Shown piece by piece: positions 10,503 through 22,632 of a stretch of 32,172 nucleotides of DNA. The notes under the pieces were generated by a model. It was not told the DNA's origin. It did not search any database and saw only the letters and a program-made list of their open reading frames with translations. Origin of the DNA: Syncephalis plumigaleata. Its lineage: Eukaryota > Zoopagomycota > Zoopagomycetes > Zoopagales > Piptocephalidaceae. How positions within the stretch are numbered: the stretch's first letter is position 1; each line of letters starts with the position of its first letter. The stretch is from NCBI GenBank assembly GCA_025201365.1, contig JAIXMF010000140.1, positions 1 to 32,172 of the forward strand, read 5' to 3'. The translations under genes and the position numbers were made by a program.

Positions 10503-11172
10503 ATGTCTACCACGCTTATTAATGCCAATCCAATTGTGTATGACGTTAAACGTCATGTAAGACGAACAGCAGAGCAATTGGCTATGGAACAGGATGATTT
10601 AGTGGCAGATCCCATTGATGCAGAAGAAATATTTGGTATGTTCACTGTTGCTGCAGTAATGAATACTAGTCTCCTCTATGCTTACCAAGTTGTTTAATAG
10701 ATCTTATTCGATCGATATCAGACCCGGAACATCCTATGACGTTGGAGCAGCTTAATGTACTTCAACTTGAACATATCACCGTTAATGACGAGGGTAATCG
10801 TGTTCATATTGAATTTACACCAACCATCCCTCACTGTTCCATGGCTACACTCATTGGATTGTGTGTACGTGTACGCTTACTACGTAGCTTACCCGAAAGA
10901 TTCAAGGTAACCGATTGACATGAATAGATGAATATTATCTAACAGAGCCTATCTAGGTCGACATTAATGTACGTAAAGGAACACATCAATCTGAACAAGC
11001 AGGTAAGATGAATCATGGTCGATATCTTATAGAAACTAATAAGCTGTCTTGTTTGTTAGTCAACAAGCAATTAAATGACAAGGAACGTGTGGCGGCTGCC
11101 TTGGAGAATGCTCATCTACTCGAAGTAGTTAATCAATGTTTGGCTACAGCTATTCATGCTCCTTCACCATAG
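10503..11172 (+). CDS. CIA2: MIP18 family protein CIA2 (FAM96), cytosolic Fe-S assembly targeting
   Basis: Four exons: 10503-10635, 10701-10906, 10957-11002 and 11060-11172, giving 165 residues, the size of human FAM96B. Introns are 65, 50 and 57 nt, all GT-AG with matching phases. Diagnostic sequence includes [24 protein letters not shown], split by intron 1, then [31 protein letters not shown] and [17 protein letters not shown]. The Cys in PHCSMA is the conserved reactive cysteine of the family. CIA2 works with CIA1 and MMS19 to hand Fe-S clusters to nuclear and cytosolic apoproteins such as DNA polymerases and helicases. The start ATG precedes a short acidic N-terminus with no targeting signal. 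It converges with EFR3, with 334 bp between stop codons. Confidence 0.96.
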
Positions 11173-11506
11173 TCATAACAATAATGATAGGAGGAATAGG
11201 ATAGGTAGTCAACATGTATTATGTCTAATAAAAATAACCCATCTTTATAGAATATGTATATATATATGTGTATATATATATATGAGAGAGAGAGATAGAA
11301 AGCATAAGCATATAAGATATAGATTAATAATAATATTATAGGAATAGATTGAATATAATGTAACGCTCTCTACTATCATCAATACTTGCTAGTATATACT
11401 AGACAGGTGCATGTACCAATGAGACATTACTCCTAAGTAACATGAGCATTTCAATGTTATTTATTAGTAATCATTACTGATAATAACAATACGTAAAAAG
11501 TAACAC
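11173..11506. other. convergent 3' regions of CIA2 and EFR3
   Basis: AT-rich non-coding DNA with TA dinucleotide and GAGA stretches at about 11250-11300. AATAAA-like signals occur for both strands (near 11227 on plus; near 11450-11460 on minus). Confidence 0.5.
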
Positions 11507-14500
11507 TTACCTAGCTGCACGCGGATTACCTCCAATAGACTTGAGAATATTATCGACATCTTTATTGCATGTACGCTCTCGTTTACCACTCGTTGACATC
11601 ATGACAATCGAGTGAGAATCCGAGTCATCCATACTCATTTCACTTGGTTCAGATGTGGGTTGTGCCACCGCTATAGTTATTATTGCTAGTTAGATTACAA
11701 ATACTTATTAATCTTGTATTGATCAATTACCTAATGCCTCACGTAGATTCTCCACTCGAATGGTAGGTATTTCCTTCTCAACCAAATCCTATTATAATTA
11801 CTTAGTATAAATACACAATGATGATTGTATATCAATTACCTCTAATGAATGTGTATGACGATAGGCAAGTCGTGGTTTAAATGCATCCATATTACGTGAT
11901 GATCGAATGGCAAATAAATCTTCATCTTCATCTAGTTACATTGGGATTGTTGTAAGTTATAGTTTCACTTCTAGTAGTAGTAGTAGTAGTAAGCAATATA
12001 GTTACTTACTTTTAGGTGGTTGCATAACAGTAAAGTCTTCACTGAATGTTGATGTAAGATCCGAGTATTGAAGTTGAAGACGAGAGTCATGACTTAGTGT
12101 TTCCACGATCAATGTTTGATCAAGATAGCTAATGGTCTTATCGGTGTCCACCTCACTAGATTATTATGATCGTGTTAGCATACATATATATATACATATA
12201 TATACGTGTAGCATAATCACATACTTGAATTGAATGGGTGTTGCCGTGTCAAGGTCAAGCTCATCCTGCCACCATGATGCCCAAGTGCCATTGGCTTCAT
12301 TCTCTGACTTGATCTATTATAATATTAATACATTGATATTCTCATTTAGTATGCCATCTCCTTTAATAACTACTAATACATGAATCTATCTCTTGTTTAC
12401 CTTGCTGGTATGTTCCTTAATGGCCGGGAATTCCAGTAGACCATCAACGGCGATAAAGTACACGACAATCAACGTGTTTAGAGCAACTCGACGTGACATA
12501 TCTAGCGTGTCCGTTTCTTCTTTGACAAACATTCGCTATTCATTAATCGAGTATTAGCGATGCTTGTCACTCCATTCAACTAATTGATTGCTACTAGACT
12601 ACAACTACTTACCAAGAGGGTTAGCAGCATGGGCACCGTACGAATTAACTCCCCTTCCGAGAATCGAATAAGCATTTGTTTAAGTAGGGCAAATATAACC
12701 AAAAAGTCAGATGGATGCGTGTCACTTCGTTGCAGACATTGGAACATCGAGCGTAATAACTCGAATCGGAATGTCAAATGCATGCTTGTTACATGTTGCG
12801 TTATCTATTGTAAAGGTTAGCATCATTACAGCGAGTGTATGCGTGTGTTGCATGATAGACAAGAACATTACCTTACGAGCATGATGAAGTGGTTTACTTT
12901 CAGCACTAATGAATATATATATATATATATATTGTCATAGTATTAGAATAATCAATCAATAAAAGTAGAGTACACTTACATTAATGTTGCTCCATCATCC
13001 ATAAGAGAGGACATGAATCGTGTATACTCGAAACGAAGATCTACATCATGACATAATCAACGGTGAGTACATATAATGACAATGATTATGTAATAAATCA
13101 GTAATTACCTGAATTATCGTCATTAAGCAGTATTAGAGTAGGTGTAATAATCTCTAATGGAATGGGTATACGCTGAGCGTATTGTCCATTACGTTCACCA
13201 CGTCGACTATTATCAATGACATTGCGCATAATTTGCAATAGATGAATACGCATCATGGCCGTGTTAACACCATCGGTAGATGTCTCTGTACTGCCAATAC
13301 GTAGCTTATTCACTAGAAAGTTCATGACATCGCTCGTTTGACTGGCATAGTAACTATGATTGGATAGTCCACCTATATGTATATATATATATGTATATAT
13401 ATAGCTCTATTAGTAATCGTAACAAGTGTGACACTAGTATTAGTTGACTATTACCGATGCATCGTGTCAATTCTTGAGCAACGTAGCAGTTCAAATCTTC
13501 AGGATTATTCGGATCTTGATGTGCCAACGATACAATCACGTTATGCACCAAGGAATTGAGTAGTTCCAACACGGATACACCAACGAACGTACGATCCTGA
13601 TTCAATAGTGAACTGAGTGCCTTGGCTAGGGTTACCTTCTTGGTGAGTTGTTCGGATGAGCAGCCGTCGAGTTGACGTAGTATTTCCGATAAACATACAA
13701 AACGATTCTGTGCCTATCCACACATCATATACAATCATTAGTTAATTGATAATTATGTAGTATGATTACGAATTTACCTGTGTGGCATCCATGATAATAT
13801 TAAGTAAGGCCACGATATACTCAGATTGAGTCCATATTTGATGTTCATCCAAATATCTAGTATAACATAGCGTTAATACGATTCTAGTCACATGACATGA
13901 TATACTTTACACTCACCTGAACACAGTGGATACGGTGACTTTGACGTGTAACGCACTAGATTCTCGTAGTAAATCGCGTAAACACTGAAGACTTAGCAGG
14001 TTGATCTCGTTGACATCTACATTATCAATACGCATGGAATAACGATTCGATGCACCTGAGCTACTACTGCTTTCTCTTAGTCAGGGTTCAGTTAAAGCTT
14101 TAAACTAATCGGTACTTACGCACGACGGTCCATGACATCCACGGTAGGATCGGAGATGTTGTAAAGCAATGCAGGGATAATTCGATGCAAATACGTTTTG
14201 GCATCAGTGGCACGAAGAGCAGGCGAAGTGATGACACCGCGAAGTGCCTTCAATCCAATCACGCGTGTTCTACAGACATTATTCGTGTGCAGTTAGTAAT
14301 GCCATCTATCATACTACAGTTATTATGCACAGTGTATACTTACGCTAATTCGGCATCTTGATTCTGTGCCATATTAGCCATGTGCTCCACCAATTTCATA
14401 TAGAACTCGGTGAACTCGACATCGACACCAAGTGCACCACCCGTGTGATTTTCACAAAATACGACAAACTAATTATAAATGATCTTAGTATTATTATTAC

Positions 14501-14978
14501 TACTTTATACGTCGCTTGCTTTCCCGTAGAAATAGCACACGTACCGAAGTGGCACCACGTTCCACCAATTCTGGTTTATTAGTCTGTAGAATATCTAAGA
14601 TGATTGTAACCGTGTGCTTACAAAAAAGATTGAGATCTTTATGGCAAGTACGTATAAGTGCATCGAGTATCTCGAGTGACACGAGATTCTCCCTAGAACC
14701 GACAACATTAACAAACGGAGAACACTCGTCGATGGCTGAGTAACAATAAAGAGGAGCTACACTTACGAATCGCGACCATTCCATACGGCACTCTTGACTC
14801 GTCGCTCGAGAAAGTTGCCCACCTTGGTGAGTTTCTGAGGTCGAGAAGAAGCGTAGTAGGTCAGGTAGGATAGTTCATTAGACCGAGCCTTAGTATCGGT
14901 GGCTACTGCTGGATAACAGCGCCGAATAAGCGAGCCGTGTTTAGTATAGCGCGAGGAAATCATGCCACAAACCATCAA
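11507..14978 (-). CDS. EFR3: EFR3 family plasma-membrane scaffold for PI4-kinase
   Basis: Seventeen exons: 14767-14978, 14545-14692, 14344-14468, 14120-14269, 13917-14075, 13778-13856, 13455-13713, 13109-13372, 12980-13040, 12872-12905, 12613-12804, 12401-12535, 12225-12313, 12010-12155, 11840-11931, 11731-11788, 11507-11670. All phases join, giving 788 residues. The N-terminus has the family signature: a short basic head (SSRYTKHGSLIRRCYP), then SYLTYYASSRPQKLTKVGNFLERRV and a helical-repeat (HEAT/ARM-like) body, with ATRVIGLKALRGVI in the expected place. EFR3 anchors the Stt4/PI4KIIIalpha-Ypp1 complex at the plasma membrane; the CYP motif near the start is the usual lipidation and basic patch region. 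The stop TAA overlaps a donor-like AGGTAAGT, so a short alternative C-terminus is possible. The intron at 14076-14119 is only 44 nt and ends in AAG. Confidence 0.93.
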
Positions 14979-16351
14979 ATGACTAGAGAAAACAAAACAA
15001 GTTGCGTTAGTAAACTGAGCGCTAGTGGTTGAACCGGTTTACTCCATGAAATGACACACTGTCACGTCCACAGTGTATGAATGATAGTCAACAGCTCTAC
15101 TATATGCACGCTATACACGCATATCCATATATTCCATATACACCACGCGCATACAAACACACACACACACCACTATTAGTGCCACGTGTATTGATAAATA
15201 GGAAAACAGATGGCACGTTGCTATGAATTCCGCCAAGTGGAGTGAACTTGTACAAACAATGCAAGCACAAAGAAAAGTAGATGTAGTGTATGGGGAATAA
15301 ATAGTGGGGATTATTTAGTATACTCAAGGTGATAAATACTTCAAAGGCAAGTGTGTTAACGACAAAAAAGGGGAGTAATCATAGTGGAGGATGCTCGTTG
15401 ACACTGCTATCTCCACCATTACCATCAAGGCCCTCTTCTCCTCCTTCTCCTTCTCCTATTGCAACTATTACTACTACTACTGCTGCTGCTGCTACTGCTG
15501 CTGCTGATACTGCAGCTTGCCAAGGGATAGGCATGCCATACTTGACGAGCGGCTGTTTTGGTCATGCAGTCAGCCATATCACTCCATCATTTAGCATATC
15601 ATTCGCTAGCATCACCCATCATCCTTTTTCTCCTTTATGCATGTGTACAATCACGCTTGCATCGAGAACGGCGTGACTATCAGTTGATTTTGTATCACTG
15701 TAGAAAAAGAAGAGTAGAACTATGCCTATCAAGCGTAACTTACTATTTGTGCTAGTCGTTGGTCGACTGCAGACCCAGTATAAATTCAATAATGAAAAAG
15801 AAGTAGTAAAAAGAAACTACAAATGAGTTTAAATAAACGGAATGCACTCCAATGTTGGCAATGACAAAAAGTGATCAGGAAAAGTTGCGTACCAGCACTA
15901 CTTGAACGACGAGCAAAAGTAAGTATCACAAAGATAGGAGCGAATACTAGAAAAATGGTAGGATAAAGTTTGAAAAACAAAACATATAATCTCAAGTCAA
16001 ATTGAAACGGCAAGGTATTGGATCGTTCAACGGCGAGTTAGTCAAAGTATCCAGCACAGATCACACACAAAACAAAATGGTTTCATTGACTACAAGCAGA
16101 TGATATAGTTGCAAGGACGAGTAGGCGAAAGAAGAAACAAGTTGTTGCTTAATAGCGAATATACCATGGTATAATAATGCTTGGCATGCTCTCTTGTAAC
16201 CATGCTTAATAGAATTAGCATGTGGTGAATAAAATACAGTTAAACTTTTAGCCTATGACACATGAATAATAAGGTGGATACAATTGTGAATGAGCCATAC
16301 GAATGATTCGATTCATAGAATTACTCTTAATGATGTCCTCGTCTTGCTTGC
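14979..16351. other. intergenic DNA upstream of EFR3
   Basis: No supported gene. A pyrimidine-rich acceptor-like TTTTCTCTAG ends 7 nt before the EFR3 ATG, so a 5'-UTR intron is possible. Around 15410-15525 there is a dense CCT/CTC and CTG/CTA triplet tract, which reads as poly-Ser and poly-Arg on minus and Pro/Thr/Ala on plus. Frames across it are short and unlike any family I know. Confidence 0.5.
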
Positions 16352-16459
16352 TTAAGGTTTGGCCTCCCTGGCGGGCTCAGCACGACGTTCCAGGACGGGA
16401 CTAGCTTCAACGGCGACTATACTGGCGACGGCAATAGCGATAATGGCAGAGAACTTCAT
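16352..16459 (-). CDS. small secreted peptide, 35 residues
   Basis: A short single-exon frame: MKFSAIIAIAVASIVAVEA, then SPVLERRAEPAREAKP and TAA at 16352-16354. The first 19 residues form a textbook signal peptide (Lys after Met, hydrophobic core, VEA before Ser), and the remainder carries ERR, a Kex2-type dibasic site, leaving AEPAREAKP. A TATAAA lies 192 nt upstream on the same strand, and a pyrimidine-rich TTTTCCACTAG acceptor sits 12 nt before the ATG, suggesting a spliced 5' UTR. The GC content of the frame is visibly higher than the surrounding DNA. Function unknown; a processed secreted peptide or small wall/effector-like protein fits. No downstream donor was seen, so I read it as complete. 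Length alone makes it uncertain. Confidence 0.6.
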   Translation of the reverse strand: MKFSAIIAIAVASIVAVEASPVLERRAEPAREAKP

Positions 16460-17068
16460 GCTGATGTTGGCCTAGTGGAAAACAGACAGATAAGCTGACT
16501 AGAACGAGAGTAGAAAGTAGTGATAGTAGAGTAGAACGAGAATATAAGGCAGTAGTATATACGAATAGTGATAGCAATAGTAACTAGAGTAGAAGAGAAT
16601 AGAAGAGCGAGTATGAAGATGACAAGTCGAGTGTATCGAAAAGTGCTTGATTTATAACCGAGATGATGATGGCGGATATTAGTATACCTGAATGGTCAAT
16701 CCATTGCTTACGAGTAGTGCATTGAGTAAGCAAGTACCATTTAGATGAAATGGTGAATGTCTGTCATGTCATGTAATCGCATGCTCTATCAATTGTTTGA
16801 ATCTACACATCATCATTATTTCAGAATACTCCATCAATAATGACGCGTACACCTGTTACAACCATCATACACTTGCTATTATAATTGCATTGAGCATCAT
16901 GTATATGAATATAGGTTGGCATAGATTATAATGGAGTAGACAAGACGTTAATAATCGTGAAGCACTAATAATTGATAATAGGAATCAGGCAAATAAAGTG
17001 TAATTAACATTGTTTTGTTTTGACATGATCACGTACCATACTTTTCTTTTTTTGTTATTCTTGTCATT
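16460..17068. other. intergenic DNA between the secreted peptide and APC11
   Basis: Non-coding and AT-rich. It includes the probable 5' UTR and core promoter of the peptide gene on minus, and a T-rich stretch (CTTTTCTTTTTTTG) about 15-30 nt before the APC11 start on plus. Confidence 0.45.
16651..16656 (-). promoter_or_regulatory. TATA box of the secreted-peptide gene
   Basis: On the minus strand GGTTATAAATCAAG contains a consensus TATAAA, 192 nt before the start codon. The distance is long for a start site unless the 5' UTR holds an intron, which the acceptor at about 16471 suggests. Confidence 0.5.
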
Positions 17069-17573
17069 ATGCGCGTCAATATTAAAAGTGAGTAGGATTA
17101 CTACTATTGCTATCGTCATTATTACTAAACACTCCATATACATACTTAGGGTATATTTATGTATATAATCCTGTTTAATTAGCTAGTATAACTCAATCTA
17201 TTTATTCACAGTTGGAATGTAGTAGCCGTTTGGCGTTGGGAAGTCAAGGATGACATTTGCGGCATTTGTCGTAATCCCTTTGATGCTTGCTGTCCGAATT
17301 GTCGCATACCCGGTGATGACTGTCCACCTTGCAAGTATACGCTATACACGTAGTTGTATCTCACTAACTAGACTGAACACTACTAGTGGTGGGTCAATGT
17401 GGACACTGTTTCCACTTGCACTGCATTGTCAAGTGGCTCGAAGCAGATACGAATGCGGAACAAGTTTGTCCAATGGATCGTCAACCATGGAGTAAGTTGC
17501 CACTATTACTCTGTATATATATATTACTGTATAATATAACCATCCACTTAATATAGGTACTGCCACTACATAA
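17069..17573 (+). CDS. APC11: anaphase-promoting complex subunit 11 (RING-H2)
   Basis: Four exons: 17069-17091 (donor tentative), 17212-17330, 17387-17491, 17557-17573; 87 residues, as expected for APC11. It starts MRVNIK, then WNVVAVWRWEVKDDICGICRNPFDACCPNCRIPGDDCPP, and LVGQCGHCFHLHCIVKW with a CPMDRQPW end. The zinc ligands CxxC, CCPNC, DDC, QCGHCFHLHC and CP are present, but the final ligand position is Asp (CPMD) rather than Cys. Intron 2 (17331-17386) begins GCAAGT and ends CTAG, a GC-AG intron required by the reading frame. The first exon is fixed by its Met and the phase of exon 2; its donor GTAGGA is weak, while the stronger GTGAGT five bases earlier gives a stop. APC11 with APC2 forms the catalytic core of the APC/C ubiquitin ligase. 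Confidence 0.9.
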
Positions 17574-17661
17574 CCATTATCATTATTAATCATGTAATAA
17601 ACAAGGTAAATTGTACATTTATATAACTAGAGTGTTTATTTTTGACATATTTATAGTACGA

Positions 17662-18949
17662 TTAGAGCATTGTATTTTGAGTGTACACAGGTTCAGATGG
17701 CACCGATGATGTTTGCTGTCGTCCTATCGTGTGATTGCCATCCTCATCAATACTAAGTGGAATCGGTTGGGTCATCGAGAGTCGTTCCCATTTAGGTCTA
17801 CGATAATAGCAAATAATGGTCGGTGAATGGTAGAATGCTTGTTGCGGTGGTTGTTGTACAGCCATAACAAATGGTAGCGTAGGATGGAATATAAATAAGT
17901 ATATCGTCTACAATATATAAATAGTTAGTAAATAGTTAGTAAATTGATAATCGATCCTCTTACTTGGGTAAGGTTTCTGGTCTATTATGCGGCTGAAAGG
18001 TGAATAGTCTGAATCGTAATTGTCCCGTACGTCGATCAAAGAATTTAATGGGAAAGTCGTGACCTGGTGCTGGTCTATTTCATTGATAATACATACATGT
18101 GTACATATTATTAGTACTATTAAGATGAATATGAACATGAATATTACCTTTCTTGAGGTACAAGTGTTTTCTCATCATAGGTGAAAAGTGAACGATCCAT
18201 GAATGGTGATTCAAACAAGGTTTGCGGTGAGAATGGCAACATGGAGAGTAGATGTTTTGTTGCTTGTAATTTACTATATCATCATTGTCATCATTGTCAT
18301 TATTATTACTGCATAGATTGACTTACCTGCCATTACGTGCATTCTGTAGTGTGTACTGCTGTCGATGATAGAGTTGATTTGTCTGGAGATTGTTACTAAA
18401 TGAGCAATGTTGTTGAATAGGGAAATTGTACATTGGCCCACGTAAGAAATCCACACCATGCTCTACTAATTTCAATAGTGATTCTGACGTGTTTTCCGAT
18501 ATTGATATAATACGCGTTGATAGCACATCATAGACGACTAGGAAAAACGTATGCGATGCCGTTTCCATGGACTAGTTATCGTATTAGCGGCTGTATATAT
18601 CTCACTCTACTGTATATCAATATAAATAGATCAGTAACATACCCGTGTTATGAATGATTGACGTGTACAAAGCCGTATCATTAGATGGACATCATCGATA
18701 AATTGTGCCTTGTAAAATATCATATCGGTAATATGTGGAAATATATAATAAAAGTTCATGATAGCAGAATGTCTACTCATCATTCCTGTTAACAATGAGT
18801 GTCATCTTTAATGAGTGAATAGCTTACCTGTTCGGTTGTTCTAATGCCGATCGATACAGATAGGATAGTATACGTTGTCGTAGACCTGGTATGATATTGG
18901 TTGTCTAGATACACAACATGATGATGACGCGCGTTAACCATTACTAGTA

Positions 18950-18980
<31 letters not shown>

Positions 18981-20224
18981 CATTACTATACACGGCGTAC
19001 TACTTACATCAAGTGACTCTGGTTCATTTGATTCTATTGATCCAACGGATAATGAACTCAACTCTTGTTCTATATCCTCATCCGATAGATGCGCTTTATA
19101 ATGTCGATTATGTGCTATACGAGTGGCACCTAGTTGTTCCGCAATGACCAATCCATCATCTTGATAATTATACAGACCAATAGATCGTTCTCGGTGTAAT
19201 TTGCCAGTATTCTAAAGGTAAAAATGAGTAATAATGCCACTCACACAATCGATTATTCCTTTACCGTAAGACGATACAAGCGAATCTCTTGTTCATGAAG
19301 TGAAGTAATGGCAATGAAATCATTGCGAATACTAATACCGGCATGCTTCTCAAATTGTATGTAGTCTAATTCCATCGATATAGTATCGGTAACCTAATGA
19401 TATCATCACATTAGTGGTTCTATGTTAATGCATTACCATTAGGATTACCTGTCCCCTTTGTATATCGATGACATGCAAGCGATAATTCTCGAGTTTAGCA
19501 GATTTAGGAATGGTATACGTATTCGGTCGTAGTTCACTAGCTGTTTTATCTGTTTGACTAGCACTAACTACTATCAACTAATAGTGCAATGGATTAGTAT
19601 TCAATTGAGTGACACGCCAATCACTTACATAACGAGTATCTGATGAGAATAGGAATACATGTTGCTGTATACGTTCCTCGGGCTGTGTACACAACGTTAT
19701 CTTGCATCTCGGTTTGAAGAATAAACTAAAAGTAAACAATTCAATTAAGGCTACTACTACTGTTTTGTTAAAATATATATATATGTGTGTGTGTGCATCA
19801 TCAAGGATATACATCGGGTTGTTCACCAAGAGCCTGGTTACTAATATCCATTTGCAAGCAAGGACCTCGGAATGTAAACATAATAACCGCATCAAATGCC
19901 GCAGAGAATGCAATAAGATACTGCAAGTCATTATAATGATAGAGTGAGCAATCAAACATACAAGAGATACGCTATGCTAGTCACACTTACTTTTCCATCA
20001 GGCGAGAATCGTTTAAGAACAAGGCGACGCGGAATCTGCACATTGAATATGGCATCATTGGGACACATATCCAAGTAGAACGAGCGTAAATGACGCCACT
20101 TTGTGCCAGGTCGTCGTAATTGATACTCCCGTTGCCATAATCGCGGTAATAGGCCTGGTCGTTGCAGTCTCTTGATTCGTGATGAATCGCTGACCGACAT
20201 TCTAACACTATGATTGTTCATCAT
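17662..20224 (-). CDS. DET1: DET1 homologue, DDB1-CUL4 ligase adaptor
   Basis: Twelve exons: 19991-20224, about 19842-19920 (or from 19827), about 19629-19759, 19449-19577, 19265-19393, 19008-19211, 18828-18904, 18643-18775, 18327-18571, 18148-18273, 17964-18074, 17662-17907; about 614 residues. Matches run along the whole protein: GTKWRHLRSFYLDMCPN and LKRFSPDGKYLIAFS near the start, HVFLFSSDTRY, YRLHVIDIQRG, SHTFFLVVYDVLSTRIISISENTSESLLKL, LFESPFMDRSLFTYDEKTLV, FPIKFFDRRTGQLRFRL, and FIFHPTLPFVMAVQQ near the end. DET1 joins DDB1, DDA1 and CUL4-RBX1 and controls turnover of transcription factors. The start at MMNNHS was chosen because upstream residues are hydrophobic and non-conserved. Two joins are not clean: the exon 2/3 donor is ambiguous, and the last intron (17908-17963, GTAAGA...GTAG) leaves a one-base phase mismatch between two exons that are each clearly in frame by homology. 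Confidence 0.9.
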
Positions 20225-21071
20225 AGTAATGGTGACAAGTTGAATTACTAACAAGTGAAGAGAACCGATAAAAGTTAAGAGGAGGATAAGTAGAAGAGTA
20301 GCTATAACAATAATTTGTTTATTTAATAAGGAATAATAGGCAACGCCTTTGTAACTACTATCGATAGATTGACTTAGCCAGCGTTGAACGATCAACGCCT
20401 CAACGCTGCTTGCGTATATGTCTACACAGCATAGATTGCTAATAATATGTCATTTCCCTGGTGATTCTATTCAACTTCCGCATCGATACTAGTAAATCAT
20501 AGATTTATTACAACCATGATGACATACAGTATACTAGACAGATGAACATGACAAACGTCATCTTATGTAGCACTATCATGCGTAGGACATGTCAACATGT
20601 TATGCATCATACATACAACGCACGTCCCATTCATTCCTTACAAGTCGCCCATAGGATATCTACAGGCTTTGAATGAGAGTGAGTGAGAGAGATGGCCACA
20701 CGTACGCATCCTACATATGAATGGCGTAACACGGAAATTCATTTATCCGTCCTTTCTTTCCCCTTCTCATTCCCCTTCTATATTATATTGTTCCTATCTC
20801 TCTCATATATATCAATATCCGAAAGAAGATGATGGAATGGGGCGAGTTTCTACTTGTGTGTGTGCGTACGTGTGTGTATCGGAAATCAAGTCACGAGAAC
20901 GTGAGAATAAAATGAGCAAGCATTCAGGTAGTTTGCCATCTTCCCCCACCTTTTCCATTCTTTATTTCCTTTCCATTCCTTTCGCCTATATCATAGCAAG
21001 ACGAGAAGACACACCACTCTTTATTTTATTATCTGTAACATTCACTTGTGATTAGCAACAATCTATTCAAG
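20225..21071. other. divergent upstream region of DET1 and HPPD
   Basis: Non-coding, 847 bp, with purine/pyrimidine asymmetric tracts (CCTTTCTTTCCCCTTCTC near 20750), GTGTGTGCG repeats near 20855, and a palindromic GACATGTCAACATGTTATGC area near 20587-20606. Frames here give low-complexity products only. Confidence 0.45.
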
Positions 21072-22280
<1,209 letters not shown>

Positions 22281-22632
22281 CTGCTCTTTTTTTATTATGC
22301 CAATTCGATACATACATACATACATGCAACCATATTGAACACACTATGTTGTGTGATGTTGTTGGATCTCATCTCATTTCATCTCATCTCTCTTGCTAGT
22401 TAGAGCATGATGACTGTTATATGTTGTCTACATATGATTAATAAAGAAACATCTTATAATAATGCTAATGATAATAGTTGTATCGTTATATTTTATTAAA
22501 AGCATGAGTAAAATACCAAGTACGGCATAAAGAATGAAGTATATAGCACAAATAAGTAGAGATGAACAAATGGAATAGATTCTCGTATAATAATAATGAT
22601 GATGATGATGATGATGAAAGTTAAAGGAAAAA
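22281..22632. other. convergent 3' regions of HPPD and RhoGEF
   Basis: Non-coding. It holds tandem CATA (about 22311-22325) and TCTCATCTCATTTC (about 22367-22390) repeats and an (ATG)n microsatellite at 22596-22617. AATAAA occurs at about 22439 on plus. Confidence 0.5.

Noticed and set aside
14736-14766. 31-nt intron in EFR3 ending at the first CAG
   Set aside because: It leaves the exons out of phase; the later TCTAG acceptor at 14693 gives a 74-nt intron and a clean ENLVSLEIL join.
15329-15676. 115-codon plus frame with Pro/Thr/Ala runs
   Set aside because: Built on the triplet cluster; no signal peptide or domain, and the minus frame is equally open there.
20225-20395. Upstream Met extension of DET1 (start at 20395)
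   Set aside because: Adds a hydrophobic stretch (LLLILLLTFIGSLHLLVI) not present in the family; likely untranslated DNA.
20717-21055. 112-codon plus frame upstream of HPPD
   Set aside because: Ser/Pro/Phe low complexity from pyrimidine-rich promoter DNA; no family.
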